From positions 1 to 8,526 of the forward strand of contig JACRAI010000128.1 in the NCBI GenBank assembly GCA_016213425.1: DNA of 8,526 nucleotides, in the 5' to 3' direction. Positions 1 to 5,290 of this stretch are shown in pieces (position 1 is the stretch's first letter; every line of letters starts with the position of its first letter). The notes under the pieces were generated by a model. That model did not search any database and was not told the DNA's origin. It saw nothing but the letters and a program-made list of their open reading frames with translations. The translations under genes were made by a program, and so were the position numbers. The DNA comes from an archaeon (lineage in GTDB: Archaea; Nanobdellota; Nanobdellia; Woesearchaeales; ARS49).

Positions 1-337
1 TAACTCTCGCTCTTGTTGCTTTAAACTCTTCAATATTGGTAAAACCTTTATGTGTAGGTCTGCCAACAATTTCTCCTATCGCTAAAAACTTTTTTGATTT
101 ATTTAACGATTTAGTGATTTCAGGCAAATTCTCCGCATTCCATTCATTTTTTCCTAAAGAAAAAAATCTTGAGCCGTTTCTATTATCAATAATACATCCA
201 TACCCATCAAATTTTTGCTCTAAAGCAGTTTTTCCTTGATGTAATCTTAATAATTCTTTGTAAGACTCAATATCTTTATAATTGAGACCTAGTTCTAAAG
301 GTTTTTTTACTTCAAAATCATTTTCTAAATTAATCAT
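1..337 (-). CDS. ATP-dependent DNA ligase-like protein, adenylation domain (partial, 3' end missing)
   Basis: Translating the minus strand from the ATG at 337 gives 112 residues, open to the window edge. The product would join nicks through a lysyl-AMP intermediate. Visible motifs are motif I EQKFDG with the predicted nucleotidylated Lys42, a strand resembling the ligase segment RFFSLGKNEW (57-66), a following LPEI, and motif III IGEIVG with Glu89. The N-terminus before motif I is only about 40 residues, so no large DNA-binding domain precedes the catalytic domain. An odd point is Gly47 where KxDGxR ligases carry Arg. The start is supported by a GGAGG Shine-Dalgarno sequence at 346-350, eight bases upstream. 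It lies 68 bases after the Cas4-like nuclease gene on the same strand with no TATA box of its own, so it is probably cotranscribed. An RNA ligase or another nucleotidyltransferase is possible, because the later motifs lie outside the window. Confidence 0.72.
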   Translation of the reverse strand, partial: MINLENDFEVKKPLELGLNYKDIESYKELLRLHQGKTALEQKFDGYGCIIDNRNGSRFFSLGKNEWNAENLPEITKSLNKSKKFLAIGEIVGRPTHKGFTNIEEFKATRARV

Positions 338-345
338 TTTCTTTT

Positions 346-350
346 CCTCC
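346..350 (-). promoter_or_regulatory. Shine-Dalgarno sequence of the ligase gene
   Basis: GGAGG on the minus strand lies eight bases before the ATG at 337. It fixes the ligase start and marks the gene as internal to an operon, in contrast to the leaderless first genes of this window. Its first G is also the last base of the adjacent hairpin (350-368). Confidence 0.7.
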
Positions 351-368
351 AAACTTTTCCAAAGTTTG
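350..368 (-). repeat. 8-bp perfect hairpin abutting the ligase ribosome binding site
   Basis: CAAACTTT (350-357) and AAAGTTTG (361-368) are perfect inverted copies separated by three bases. In the minus-strand transcript the hairpin ends at the first G of the Shine-Dalgarno sequence. It could modulate translation of the ligase or protect or process the intergenic mRNA. No U-run follows it, so a terminator is unlikely. A second palindrome, TTTGATCAAA (365-374), overlaps its outer edge and could form an alternative pairing. Confidence 0.45.
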
Positions 369-405
369 ATCAAAGAAGGTGTAAGGTTTTCACTTTGCTC
401 CAACC

Positions 406-1098
406 CTACGAACTATTTTCACCTTGCTTATGATCTTTCTTCAATTTTTTTAATGAGCTATTCTTGCAGTGTTCACATTTTGTATTAGGTATTTTAGATT
501 CTAAAACACTAATCGCGTCTTCAAACAATTTTCTTGCATTGTCTACAGACACTTCAACTTTAACCAAATCAGTATAAAATTGAACAACTCCATTTTCTTT
601 CACTTCTTTAGGCCCGCTGTAAAATAATAGGCAGGCAAAATCTTCAGTTTCATAATGGTTTTGCTGCAATAAAAAAGTGTAAATATCAAGTTGGTGCTGA
701 TATCTTTCATGACTGTCACTTTTTAACTTAAATCCTTTAGTTTTGTAGTCAAGAACTATTAATTTTTCTTCATTTCTTACTATGTCATCAACTGCGCCCA
801 TTAAAGTATTGCCGTTTTTATCTTCCCATCTTATGCCGTTGCTGTTATCTCTCCATGTTTTTAATAATGCTGCATCATCAAAAAGTTCTACTCCTTTAAG
901 AGACGCTAATTCTGGAGGGGTCTCTCCTCTTTTCCTGTAAGAATCAAAATATATTTTAATAAAATAATCCATTCCTGAAGGAAGTGAAGGATTGAAAGTG
1001 CTTTGAGGTCTTCTGACTTTTTCATTCTGATAAAGCCAGAAGCATCTAGGACATTCCATAAATACAGATAAACTTGCTGGTGATAATGTGTATACCAT
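406..1098 (-). CDS. Cas4/RecB-like PD-(D/E)XK nuclease with four cysteines
   Basis: This is a 230-residue predicted DNA nuclease of the PD-(D/E)XK superfamily. It begins with the Cas4/RecB-style segment LSPASLSVFMECPRCFWLY (Cys16, Cys19). It continues with GAVDDIV (metal-binding Asp104), the catalytic strand LDYKTK (Asp117, Lys119) and YQHQLDIYTF (Gln136, Tyr140). A C-terminal CEHC (Cys208, Cys211) follows, and the tail is Lys-rich. Cysteine pairs bracketing the nuclease fold are typical of the Fe-S clusters in Cas4 and AddB, so a metal cluster is inferred here. The start is supported by a TATA box at 1120-1127 that would place the transcript 5' end at the ATG. The downstream neighbour is an ATP-dependent ligase, which suggests DNA repair or end processing. 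No CRISPR array or cas1/cas2 gene is visible, so naming it cas4 is not justified. Confidence 0.78.
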   Translation of the reverse strand: MVYTLSPASLSVFMECPRCFWLYQNEKVRRPQSTFNPSLPSGMDYFIKIYFDSYRKRGETPPELASLKGVELFDDAALLKTWRDNSNGIRWEDKNGNTLMGAVDDIVRNEEKLIVLDYKTKGFKLKSDSHERYQHQLDIYTFLLQQNHYETEDFACLLFYSGPKEVKENGVVQFYTDLVKVEVSVDNARKLFEDAISVLESKIPNTKCEHCKNSSLKKLKKDHKQGENSS

Positions 1099-1119
1099 AG
1101 ACTAAATTTATACCTGCCA

Positions 1120-1127
1120 TTTATAAA
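1120..1127 (-). promoter_or_regulatory. TATA box of the nuclease-ligase operon
   Basis: TTTATAAA is centred about 25 bases upstream of the nuclease ATG (1098). On the minus strand it is preceded by the BRE-like purine stretch TAGAAATC. The spacing predicts a leaderless mRNA. Confidence 0.65.
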
Positions 1128-1212
1128 GATTTCTACAATTCACCACTGTAAAATAGTGTTATTTCTTGAGAAAACGGATGATTTACAAAAAATCCAGGAT
1201 TCTGCCAAAAAC

Positions 1213-1219
1213 TTTATAA
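1213..1219 (+). promoter_or_regulatory. TATA box of the Ntn-hydrolase-like gene
   Basis: TTTATAA is preceded by an A-rich CCAAAAAC and is centred 28 bases before the ATG at 1244. It fixes that ATG as the start. It lies about 90 bases from the divergent nuclease TATA box, so the two genes have separate promoters in one gap. Confidence 0.6.
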
Positions 1220-1243
1220 CTGCTAAGTTTGTTTGATTGCTTA

Positions 1244-1852
1244 ATGACAATTCATTGTGTGGTGTCATTTTTTGAAAAAGAGGATTGCGGTTATTTGTTG
1301 GGTAGTGATAGTTGTATAGGTAGAGTTGCAAAAGACAAAGTTGTTGATCACTTTTTAGCTGAAAAAGCATTCTTTAGCGAAAATTCTATAGGAGTAATAG
1401 GAGGTGCCTTTTCAATTAACTCAGCTAAAGATGTAGAAAAATCTTTTTATTCAAAGATGCGAAGTTTAGATGGTGTTTTTGAAGATGTAGATGAAGTCAA
1501 AGATTATTCACACATCCCCATGCTTGAATCAGCGCAAAAATATAGATTGTTTGTTGCAAAAAGAAATCAAGACGGTCTAAAATTATACAGAGTATCAAGT
1601 GTTGGAGAAAACCAAAATAAAGCAAGAATCATCCATTCATTTGACAAGGAATCTTACGAATCATCAAAAATTTGGTATTCTATATTGAGCAATTCTTATT
1701 TTGTAATCAACAACAAAGACAGGTTCAATCTCGAACAAGCAATTGATGTTGCAAATTCAGCGTTAAATCCTCAGATAGATGATTATGATCCAGGACCATC
1801 TCATTTGTACATCGTAAGTTTTAATAAAACTGAACGACTGCCGATTAAATAG
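1244..1852 (+). CDS. Proteasome-like Ntn-hydrolase candidate (Thr after initiator Met)
   Basis: A 202-residue protein starting MTIHCVVSFF. The second residue is Thr, as in HslV and Anbu, where Met removal exposes the catalytic Thr1. Counting that Thr as 1, the chain continues LLGSDS with Asp21 (equivalent to proteasome Asp17), then AEKAFF with Lys40 (candidate Lys33), then SIGVIGGA, resembling the Gly-rich turn after the Lys strand. Later DGLKLYRVSSVGE matches the GPxLYxxDxxG hairpin of proteasome beta subunits. These matches are by eye and the family is diverged, so peptidase activity is inferred. The ATG at 1244 is preferred over the in-frame TTG at 1229 because of TATA spacing and because only it places Thr at position 2. 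A T-run (1854-1858) right after the stop could end the transcript. No partner ATPase or alpha subunit is adjacent. Confidence 0.55.
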   Translation: MTIHCVVSFFEKEDCGYLLGSDSCIGRVAKDKVVDHFLAEKAFFSENSIGVIGGAFSINSAKDVEKSFYSKMRSLDGVFEDVDEVKDYSHIPMLESAQKYRLFVAKRNQDGLKLYRVSSVGENQNKARIIHSFDKESYESSKIWYSILSNSYFVINNKDRFNLEQAIDVANSALNPQIDDYDPGPSHLYIVSFNKTERLPIK

Positions 1853-1870
1853 CTTTTTGTAAATTGATCT

Positions 1871-2782
1871 TTATTTAGAACTTGAGTGGCTGTGGCTGCT
1901 TTTTTCTTTTTCGTCTAATTGATATTCCATTGATATCAAAGCTAGAAGTAATCTTCTGTCTAAACTTTCAGGTCTTGTATCATCTCGGGCATAAATTGTT
2001 AAATCAAAATCATTCCACCAATAATCTTTAACGGTTCCGCCTAAAGTGTTTTGTTCATTTTTATCATAAATTGTTGTTGTATGACTCCAAGTTAAAGCTC
2101 TCTCGTTAGAAACTGCTAACAATTGTCCTTGAGCGTCGTAAACTCTTATTGTATGTCCAGGATCTAAGAATTTCAAGACTTTTTCGTCTAGTTTCCCTAT
2201 TGATTTATCATTTTCATCCAGTACTTCTGCTGACAAACCCCAGCTGAAAAATTTTGCTTGAGCAGAACCTATCTTTTTTTCTTCGTTTCCTGCATAAAAA
2301 TCAAAATGCGAACCCCAAGTAAATACTTGTTCTTTTATCACTCCGACTTTTTCTCCATTAATTAAAATATTAAATTGATCTCCCCAAGTGAGGGGTATTT
2401 TGTTGATTTTGTATGCATAAGAATTTTTAACCAAAGTTTCACATTCTTGTGCGGAATGATTCACAGTTCTATTTCTTTCAGTTATAACTTTAGAACCGCA
2501 AGAATAACCTAAACCGCCTATAGCTGCAACAATTCCTCCAACTAGTAAAGTTGGAAGTACTTTTGAACCCCAGTTGCGCTTCTTTTTGAAAGAAAAGCTT
2601 CCTCCAGTGTGATAATGTCTATCCTGTTCCCAATTAGGATTGTTGGCTGAAGGGGATGAAGGAAAATCACTTCTAGGAGTATTCTCTGTAGGTGTTTTAT
2701 TTACAGGCTTTTCTGGGATTTCCCAATTCTTTTTATCTTCTGGAGTAATCTCAGGATTGTGTCTTTTCTTTTTTCCAAACAT
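1871..2782 (-). CDS. Membrane-anchored LURP-one/Tubby-C-like repeat protein
   Basis: 303 residues starting MFGKKKRHN. A basic, Pro/Ser/Asn-rich N-terminus (1-70) ends in KKKR and is followed by one hydrophobic segment (about 75-94). The positive-inside rule puts the N-terminus in the cytoplasm. Residues about 130-265 contain six imperfect 20-25-residue units, several opening with TWG or SWG and then a beta strand and turn, for example LTWGDQFNILINGEKVG and FTWGSHFDFYAGNEEKKIG. A hydrophobic helix with LLLALISMEY and a His/Ser tail follow. Beta hairpins wrapped around a C-terminal hydrophobic helix are the architecture of LURP-one, YxjI, scramblase and Tubby domains. That assignment is by pattern, and the function is unknown (lipid or phosphoinositide binding is known only for relatives). 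An in-frame ATG at 2806 would add eight residues but lies inside the TATA box at 2806-2813, so 2782 is preferred. Confidence 0.62.
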   Translation of the reverse strand: MFGKKKRHNPEITPEDKKNWEIPEKPVNKTPTENTPRSDFPSSPSANNPNWEQDRHYHTGGSFSFKKKRNWGSKVLPTLLVGGIVAAIGGLGYSCGSKVITERNRTVNHSAQECETLVKNSYAYKINKIPLTWGDQFNILINGEKVGVIKEQVFTWGSHFDFYAGNEEKKIGSAQAKFFSWGLSAEVLDENDKSIGKLDEKVLKFLDPGHTIRVYDAQGQLLAVSNERALTWSHTTTIYDKNEQNTLGGTVKDYWWNDFDLTIYARDDTRPESLDRRLLLALISMEYQLDEKEKSSHSHSSSK

Positions 2783-2805
2783 GAATGGTAAGAATTGAAC
2801 ACTCA

Positions 2806-2821
2806 TTTATAAATGTTTCGT
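2806..2821 (-). promoter_or_regulatory. BRE and TATA box of the LURP-one-like gene
   Basis: On the minus strand ACGAAACA (2814-2821) directly precedes TTTATAAA (2806-2813), a good archaeal BRE/TATA pair. The TATA centre is 27-28 bases before the ATG at 2782. This predicts a leaderless mRNA and excludes the upstream ATG at 2806. Confidence 0.7.
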
Positions 2822-2855
2822 TGTTGACTACTTTTAAGTGGTTAAAAAAGAAACT

Positions 2856-2863
2856 TTTATAAA
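2856..2863 (+). promoter_or_regulatory. TATA box of the 154-residue protein gene
   Basis: TTTATAAA is preceded by the BRE-like AAGAAACT and centred 28 bases upstream of the ATG at 2888. It is consistent with leaderless transcription and lies back to back with the promoter at 2806-2821. Confidence 0.68.
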
Positions 2864-2887
2864 TTAAAGGCATTTCCTTTACTTTTA

Positions 2888-3352
2888 ATGGCAAAAAATT
2901 ACTCAACATATTACTCAACAGATAAAGAAGGATTTTTTAAAGACTGTCTTGAAGAGATAAGAGAAGGAACATTAAACGACAAAAGAATAGAAGTTGTAGA
3001 AACAGATCCATTAATGGCTCAAAGAATTTTCTACATGACTAATGATGCGACTTTAGGAACTCTCTTTGTGGCAAAGTACAAAGATACAGATCTTCATAAT
3101 GCTGCTTATTTTGTTTCAGTAGAATTGGTAAAATTAAACGCTCTTAAAGAGTCTTTAGAATTCAAGCTGGCAGAAGAAAGAATTTCTGCTCCTCTGTCTG
3201 CGTACACTTTTTTAGAAGATGATTTTTTTGAAATTTCTATTACAGGAAGTCCTATAGCGGTTGATAAAAATCCCAGAGACAGAGGAAATTGGGATGGTGC
3301 TCTTGACAACAGAATTAGAGCTTTTGAAGAATCTGGTGGAGTATTTCTTTAA
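2888..3352 (+). CDS. Unrecognised 154-residue soluble protein
   Basis: I do not recognise a family. The protein starts MAKNYSTYYSTDKEG and has no signal peptide, membrane segment or cysteine cluster. It is acidic and appears mixed alpha/beta: an N-terminal amphipathic stretch, hydrophobic strands around FYMTNDATLGTLFVAKY (48-64) and AAYFVSVELVKL (72-83), a Lys/Glu helix, another strand segment, and a C-terminal segment with NPRDRGNWDGALDNR. Its own TATA box ahead of the ATG supports it as real. Its stop overlaps the stop of the convergent MazG-like gene by four bases, and T-runs just beyond may terminate it. It is probably a lineage-restricted protein. No function can be given. Confidence 0.7.
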   Translation: MAKNYSTYYSTDKEGFFKDCLEEIREGTLNDKRIEVVETDPLMAQRIFYMTNDATLGTLFVAKYKDTDLHNAAYFVSVELVKLNALKESLEFKLAEERISAPLSAYTFLEDDFFEISITGSPIAVDKNPRDRGNWDGALDNRIRAFEESGGVFL

Positions 3353-3846
3353 ATCTTTTTTTGATAAACTCTTTTTTTGTTATTTTCAATAATTTCTTCA
3401 ACAACTTGAATGAACTCTTTTTCTTGCTTTTCATCTAACATCTTGTATACTAGTTCGCAATAATGCATTAAATTTCCTGTATATTTTTTGAATTCTTCTC
3501 TTTTATCAATATCTTTTACTTGTTGTTTATTGCTTTTTTTGTAAGTTTTAGCAATCATTCCTAACTCTCTAACTATGTGAGGTAGAGGGTTATTTGTTTG
3601 ATCTGCTTTTGAGCCTTCATAAACTTCATTTGCATTCCATTCAAACATTCCGCACAAACCCAAACAGTAAACAGTTATGTCTCCTAAAGCGTCAATGATT
3701 GCAGCAGTGTCATTTCGAACAAGAGCATCACCCAATTCTCCTAATTCTTCAGTCATAAAGACTAATTCTTTATCGATATGAACAACATTGAATTGTTTGG
3801 AGATTTTATTGTTGTATGCTTCATTTTTTAGAAATTCATAGTCCAT
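3349..3846 (-). CDS. MazG-like nucleotide pyrophosphohydrolase
   Basis: 165 residues of the all-alpha NTP pyrophosphohydrolase superfamily, enzymes that cleave (d)NTPs to NMP and pyrophosphate with divalent metal, often for nucleotide-pool cleaning. The metal-binding signature is visible as EELGE (Glu33, Glu34, Glu37) and, after a 14-residue gap, DALGDI (Asp52, Asp56). The position that is often Glu in the second helix (EExGD) is Ala53, a variant I believe occurs in DALGD-type members. The C-terminal half is helical and Lys/Glu-rich and could mediate dimerisation. The gene is convergent with the preceding one (stop codons overlap) and divergent from tRNA-Ser, sharing its TATA box. TATA-to-ATG spacing predicts a leaderless mRNA. 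The substrate cannot be told from the sequence. Confidence 0.75.
   Translation of the reverse strand: MDYEFLKNEAYNNKISKQFNVVHIDKELVFMTEELGELGDALVRNDTAAIIDALGDITVYCLGLCGMFEWNANEVYEGSKADQTNNPLPHIVRELGMIAKTYKKSNKQQVKDIDKREEFKKYTGNLMHYCELVYKMLDEKQEKEFIQVVEEIIENNKKRVYQKKI
3356..3378 (+). terminator. T-run terminator after the 154-residue protein gene
   Basis: Two runs of seven T (3356-3362 and 3372-3378) lie within 26 bases of the plus-strand stop codon. T-tracts without a hairpin are the usual archaeal terminator signal. They lie inside the 3' end of the convergent MazG-like gene, so coding constraint (Lys codons) is an alternative reason for them. Confidence 0.4.
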
Positions 3847-3868
3847 AACTGCAAGAATTTTGCTAAAA

Positions 3869-3876
3869 TTTATAAA
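3869..3876. promoter_or_regulatory. Shared palindromic TATA box for the MazG-like gene and tRNA-Ser
   Basis: TTTATAAA is a perfect palindrome centred 26-27 bases from the MazG-like ATG on the minus strand and 33-34 bases from the mature tRNA 5' end on the plus strand. Both distances fit archaeal initiation: a leaderless mRNA one way and a short tRNA precursor leader of roughly seven bases the other. No second TATA-like element is visible in the 59-base gap. Confidence 0.6.
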
Positions 3877-3905
3877 AGTAATGAAATAACAACAGTATTA
3901 ATTAT

Positions 3906-3987
3906 GCCGCTGTCGCATAACCTGGTATTGCGGCGGTCTCGAAAACCGCTTCCGAAAGGTCTCTCGGTTCAAATCCGAGCAGCGGCG
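3906..3987 (+). tRNA. tRNA-Ser (anticodon CGA)
   Basis: An 82-base type II tRNA reading UCG. The acceptor stem pairs GCCGCTG (3906-3912) with CAGCGGC (3980-3986), and the discriminator is G, as expected for Ser. The D stem is GCA/TGC. The anticodon stem is GCGGT (3933-3937) with ACCGC (3945-3949), and its loop CTCGAAA places CGA at 3940-3942. A long variable region (3950-3962) contains CC-GAAA-GG. The T arm CTCGG-TTCAAAT-CCGAG spans 3963-3979. All stems are intact, there is no intron, and CCA is not encoded, as is usual in archaea. Transcription starts from the shared TATA box at 3869-3876 and probably ends in the T-run at 3995-4000. Confidence 0.95.
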
Positions 3988-3988
3988 G

Positions 3989-4000
3989 TTTATATTTTTT
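3989..4000 (+). terminator. T-run terminator of tRNA-Ser
   Basis: Immediately after the tRNA, TTTATATTTTTT ends in six T. Archaeal RNA polymerase typically stops at such runs. Confidence 0.55.
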
Positions 4001-4208
4001 ACACATAAACATCAATAATTCTTCCTAATTCGCTTTCTTGGTGCAATTGTGAGAATTTTTGTTCTAGTTTTGTATATTTTCTTGAATAATGGTTCTCTTT
4101 TTGTTTTTTATCATTATTCAGATTAGTAATTTGCGGTACTGGTTTAATTGAGCCAGAAGACAATTGAGATGGTTGTGTTGCGTATCTTTCTAATCCTGTT
4201 ATTAGCAT
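3999..4208 (-). CDS. Small unrecognised 69-residue protein
   Basis: The frame starts MLITGLERYATQ, passes a Ser/Pro-rich stretch, then becomes a polar Lys/Gln/Asn-rich segment (about 32-58) likely to form a short helix or coiled coil, and ends GRIIDVYV. No family is recognised. Support for a real gene is an AGGAG Shine-Dalgarno sequence (4216-4220), seven bases from the ATG, with a 14-bp palindrome just upstream. It lies 89 bases downstream of the surface protein gene on the same strand, so it could be a second cistron expressed by read-through. Its stop runs into the tRNA T-run from the other direction. With so short a frame, a spurious call remains possible. Confidence 0.45.
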   Translation of the reverse strand: MLITGLERYATQPSQLSSGSIKPVPQITNLNNDKKQKENHYSRKYTKLEQKFSQLHQESELGRIIDVYV

Positions 4209-4215
4209 TTTTGAA

Positions 4216-4220
4216 CTCCT
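4216..4220 (-). promoter_or_regulatory. Shine-Dalgarno sequence of the 69-residue gene
   Basis: AGGAG on the minus strand, seven bases before the ATG at 4208. It is the main reason to accept this short frame. Confidence 0.5.
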
Positions 4221-4223
4221 AAA

Positions 4224-4237
4224 TAATTCATGAATTA
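4224..4237. repeat. 14-bp perfect palindrome
   Basis: TAATTCATGAATTA is self-complementary over 14 bases and sits four bases upstream of the Shine-Dalgarno sequence of the small gene. It could be a dimeric-regulator site or an incidental AT-rich palindrome. A one-base-shorter variant, TAATTATGAATTA, occurs at 5531-5543 overlapping another inverted repeat. Confidence 0.4.
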
Positions 4238-4251
4238 AAATTAATTACAAT

Positions 4252-4289
4252 AAAAAGATAGAAAAAAGAGAAAGATAAAAAAGAAAAAA
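4252..4289 (-). terminator. T-rich terminator tract after the surface protein gene
   Basis: On the minus strand, just past the stop codon at 4298-4300, the sequence is almost pure pyrimidine with repeated runs of five or six T. This is a strong archaeal-type intrinsic terminator without a hairpin, fitting an abundantly transcribed surface protein gene. Confidence 0.55.
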
Positions 4290-4297
4290 TTGAAGAC

Positions 4298-5281
4298 TTA
4301 TTCGTCGTCTTCTTCGTCGTCTTTTAGTTTGCTGAATCCAATTATTAATCCAACAACAACTAATAATGCTACTAGCACTAATAGTACAACTTCTAATCCT
4401 CTTCTTAGCTTGCTGCTTGATTCAGCTGCAGGTGCTGGTTGAGGTGCTGGTTGTGTTGTTTGAACTGTTACTTGAACTGGTTCAGCTTTTTCTTCAACTT
4501 TAGCTTTTTGAGCTGCAACAACATTAACAACTGTTTTTACTGGTTGTGCATCTCTGTAACCGTCGTTGTATGCAACTTCAGTTACTAAATCGTAAGCTCC
4601 AGCTGCAGCATCACTTGGTACTGGAAGGTATAATTCTTCTGTTTGTTCTTCATCATCTGAACCTACTTCTTCCAAGTATGTACTTTGTTTTAAGCCTAGT
4701 TGAGGTACTGAAACTGTTACTTTAACGTTTTTTTCGTCTTTTTCTCCTTCATTTGAAACTCTAGCTCTTACTAATATTGCTTCTCCTGCTTTAACAGTTC
4801 CTTGAGGGTATGTTAAAACATCTTTCACAACTAGTTTGTGTCGAGGTGAGTCAACTTTTAAGTCGAAACTTTGTGATAAAGCATCCCCGTTTCTGTCGGT
4901 TACCAATAATCTTAATTTGTATGTGTCTACTTCAAGATCACCTGGTAAATCTACTGTGAACTTTTTAACTTCTAATTCATCTTTTTCAACTGAGAATACT
5001 TTGCTGTAAGCAGCAACTCTTCTTGCATCATTGTGTTCATAGCCTGACAAGAATGCTTCTAACTCAAGGTTATCAGCACTGTCTAAACCTAGAACTCTTA
5101 CTTCAACATCCAATTGAGTTCCTCTCTCAACTGAAAGTCTGTTTACTGTCAACGGTGTTAATTGAACTCCGTTAACCTTAACTGTTGTTAGTTCAACAGG
5201 TACAGCAAAAGCGCCGACCGCTAGAACAACTAACATAAGGCATAAAACGCTTAGTTTTCCCAAAAAATTTTTTCCTTTCAT
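4298..5281 (-). CDS. Secreted, membrane-anchored surface protein (putative S-layer-type, CARDB-like domain)
   Basis: 327 residues. A clear signal peptide (1-26) with a basic start, Leu/Val-rich core and GAFA cleavage site opens the protein. Two beta-sandwich regions follow. Residues about 30-143 are Ig-like, ending in TYKLRLLVTD. Residues about 148-255 look like a CARDB/COG1361-type adhesion domain, with SPRHKLVVKDV, then GEAILVRARVSNEGE and AGAYDLVTEV. A Pro/Ala/Gln/Thr-rich linker (265-290), possibly glycosylated, spans the wall. One transmembrane helix (296-318) and an acidic tail KDDEEDDE end it. The ectodomain should face outside with a short cytoplasmic tail. It has a BRE/TATA promoter, a leader of roughly 44 bases, a GGGGG ribosome site and a T-rich terminator, which together suggest high expression. 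A lattice-forming role is inferred from architecture only; an adhesin or accessory surface protein is also possible. Confidence 0.75.
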   Translation of the reverse strand: MKGKNFLGKLSVLCLMLVVLAVGAFAVPVELTTVKVNGVQLTPLTVNRLSVERGTQLDVEVRVLGLDSADNLELEAFLSGYEHNDARRVAAYSKVFSVEKDELEVKKFTVDLPGDLEVDTYKLRLLVTDRNGDALSQSFDLKVDSPRHKLVVKDVLTYPQGTVKAGEAILVRARVSNEGEKDEKNVKVTVSVPQLGLKQSTYLEEVGSDDEEQTEELYLPVPSDAAAGAYDLVTEVAYNDGYRDAQPVKTVVNVVAAQKAKVEEKAEPVQVTVQTTQPAPQPAPAAESSSKLRRGLEVVLLVLVALLVVVGLIIGFSKLKDDEEDDE

Positions 5282-5290
5282 CTTTTATAA

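Noticed and set aside
387..428. Near-identical direct repeat (TTTTCACTTTGCT at 387-399, TTTTCACCTTGCT at 416-428)
   Set aside because: The copies are short, one lies in the 3' end of the nuclease gene, and there is no associated element. It is most likely chance or a small tail duplication.
36..488. Two short plus-strand frames (36-239 and 282-488)
   Set aside because: They are antisense to the ligase and nuclease genes, which have clear motifs, and their Phe/Ser/Leu-rich content is typical of the complement of Lys/Glu-rich coding sequence.
406..1098. CRISPR-Cas locus suggested by the Cas4-like nuclease
   Set aside because: No repeat-spacer array and no cas1 or cas2 gene appear in the window. 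Cas4-like nucleases are common outside CRISPR loci.
1229..1243. TTG at 1229 as start of the Ntn-like gene
   Set aside because: It lies about 13 bases from the TATA centre, before the expected transcript start, and would bury the Thr that follows the ATG at 1244.
1140..1370. Minus-strand 76-codon frame
   Set aside because: It mostly covers the divergent promoter gap and the start of the Ntn-like gene in antisense, with no ribosome site or recognisable product.
3106..3309. Minus-strand 67-codon frame
   Set aside because: It is antisense to the promoter-backed 154-residue gene and has no ribosome site or TATA support.
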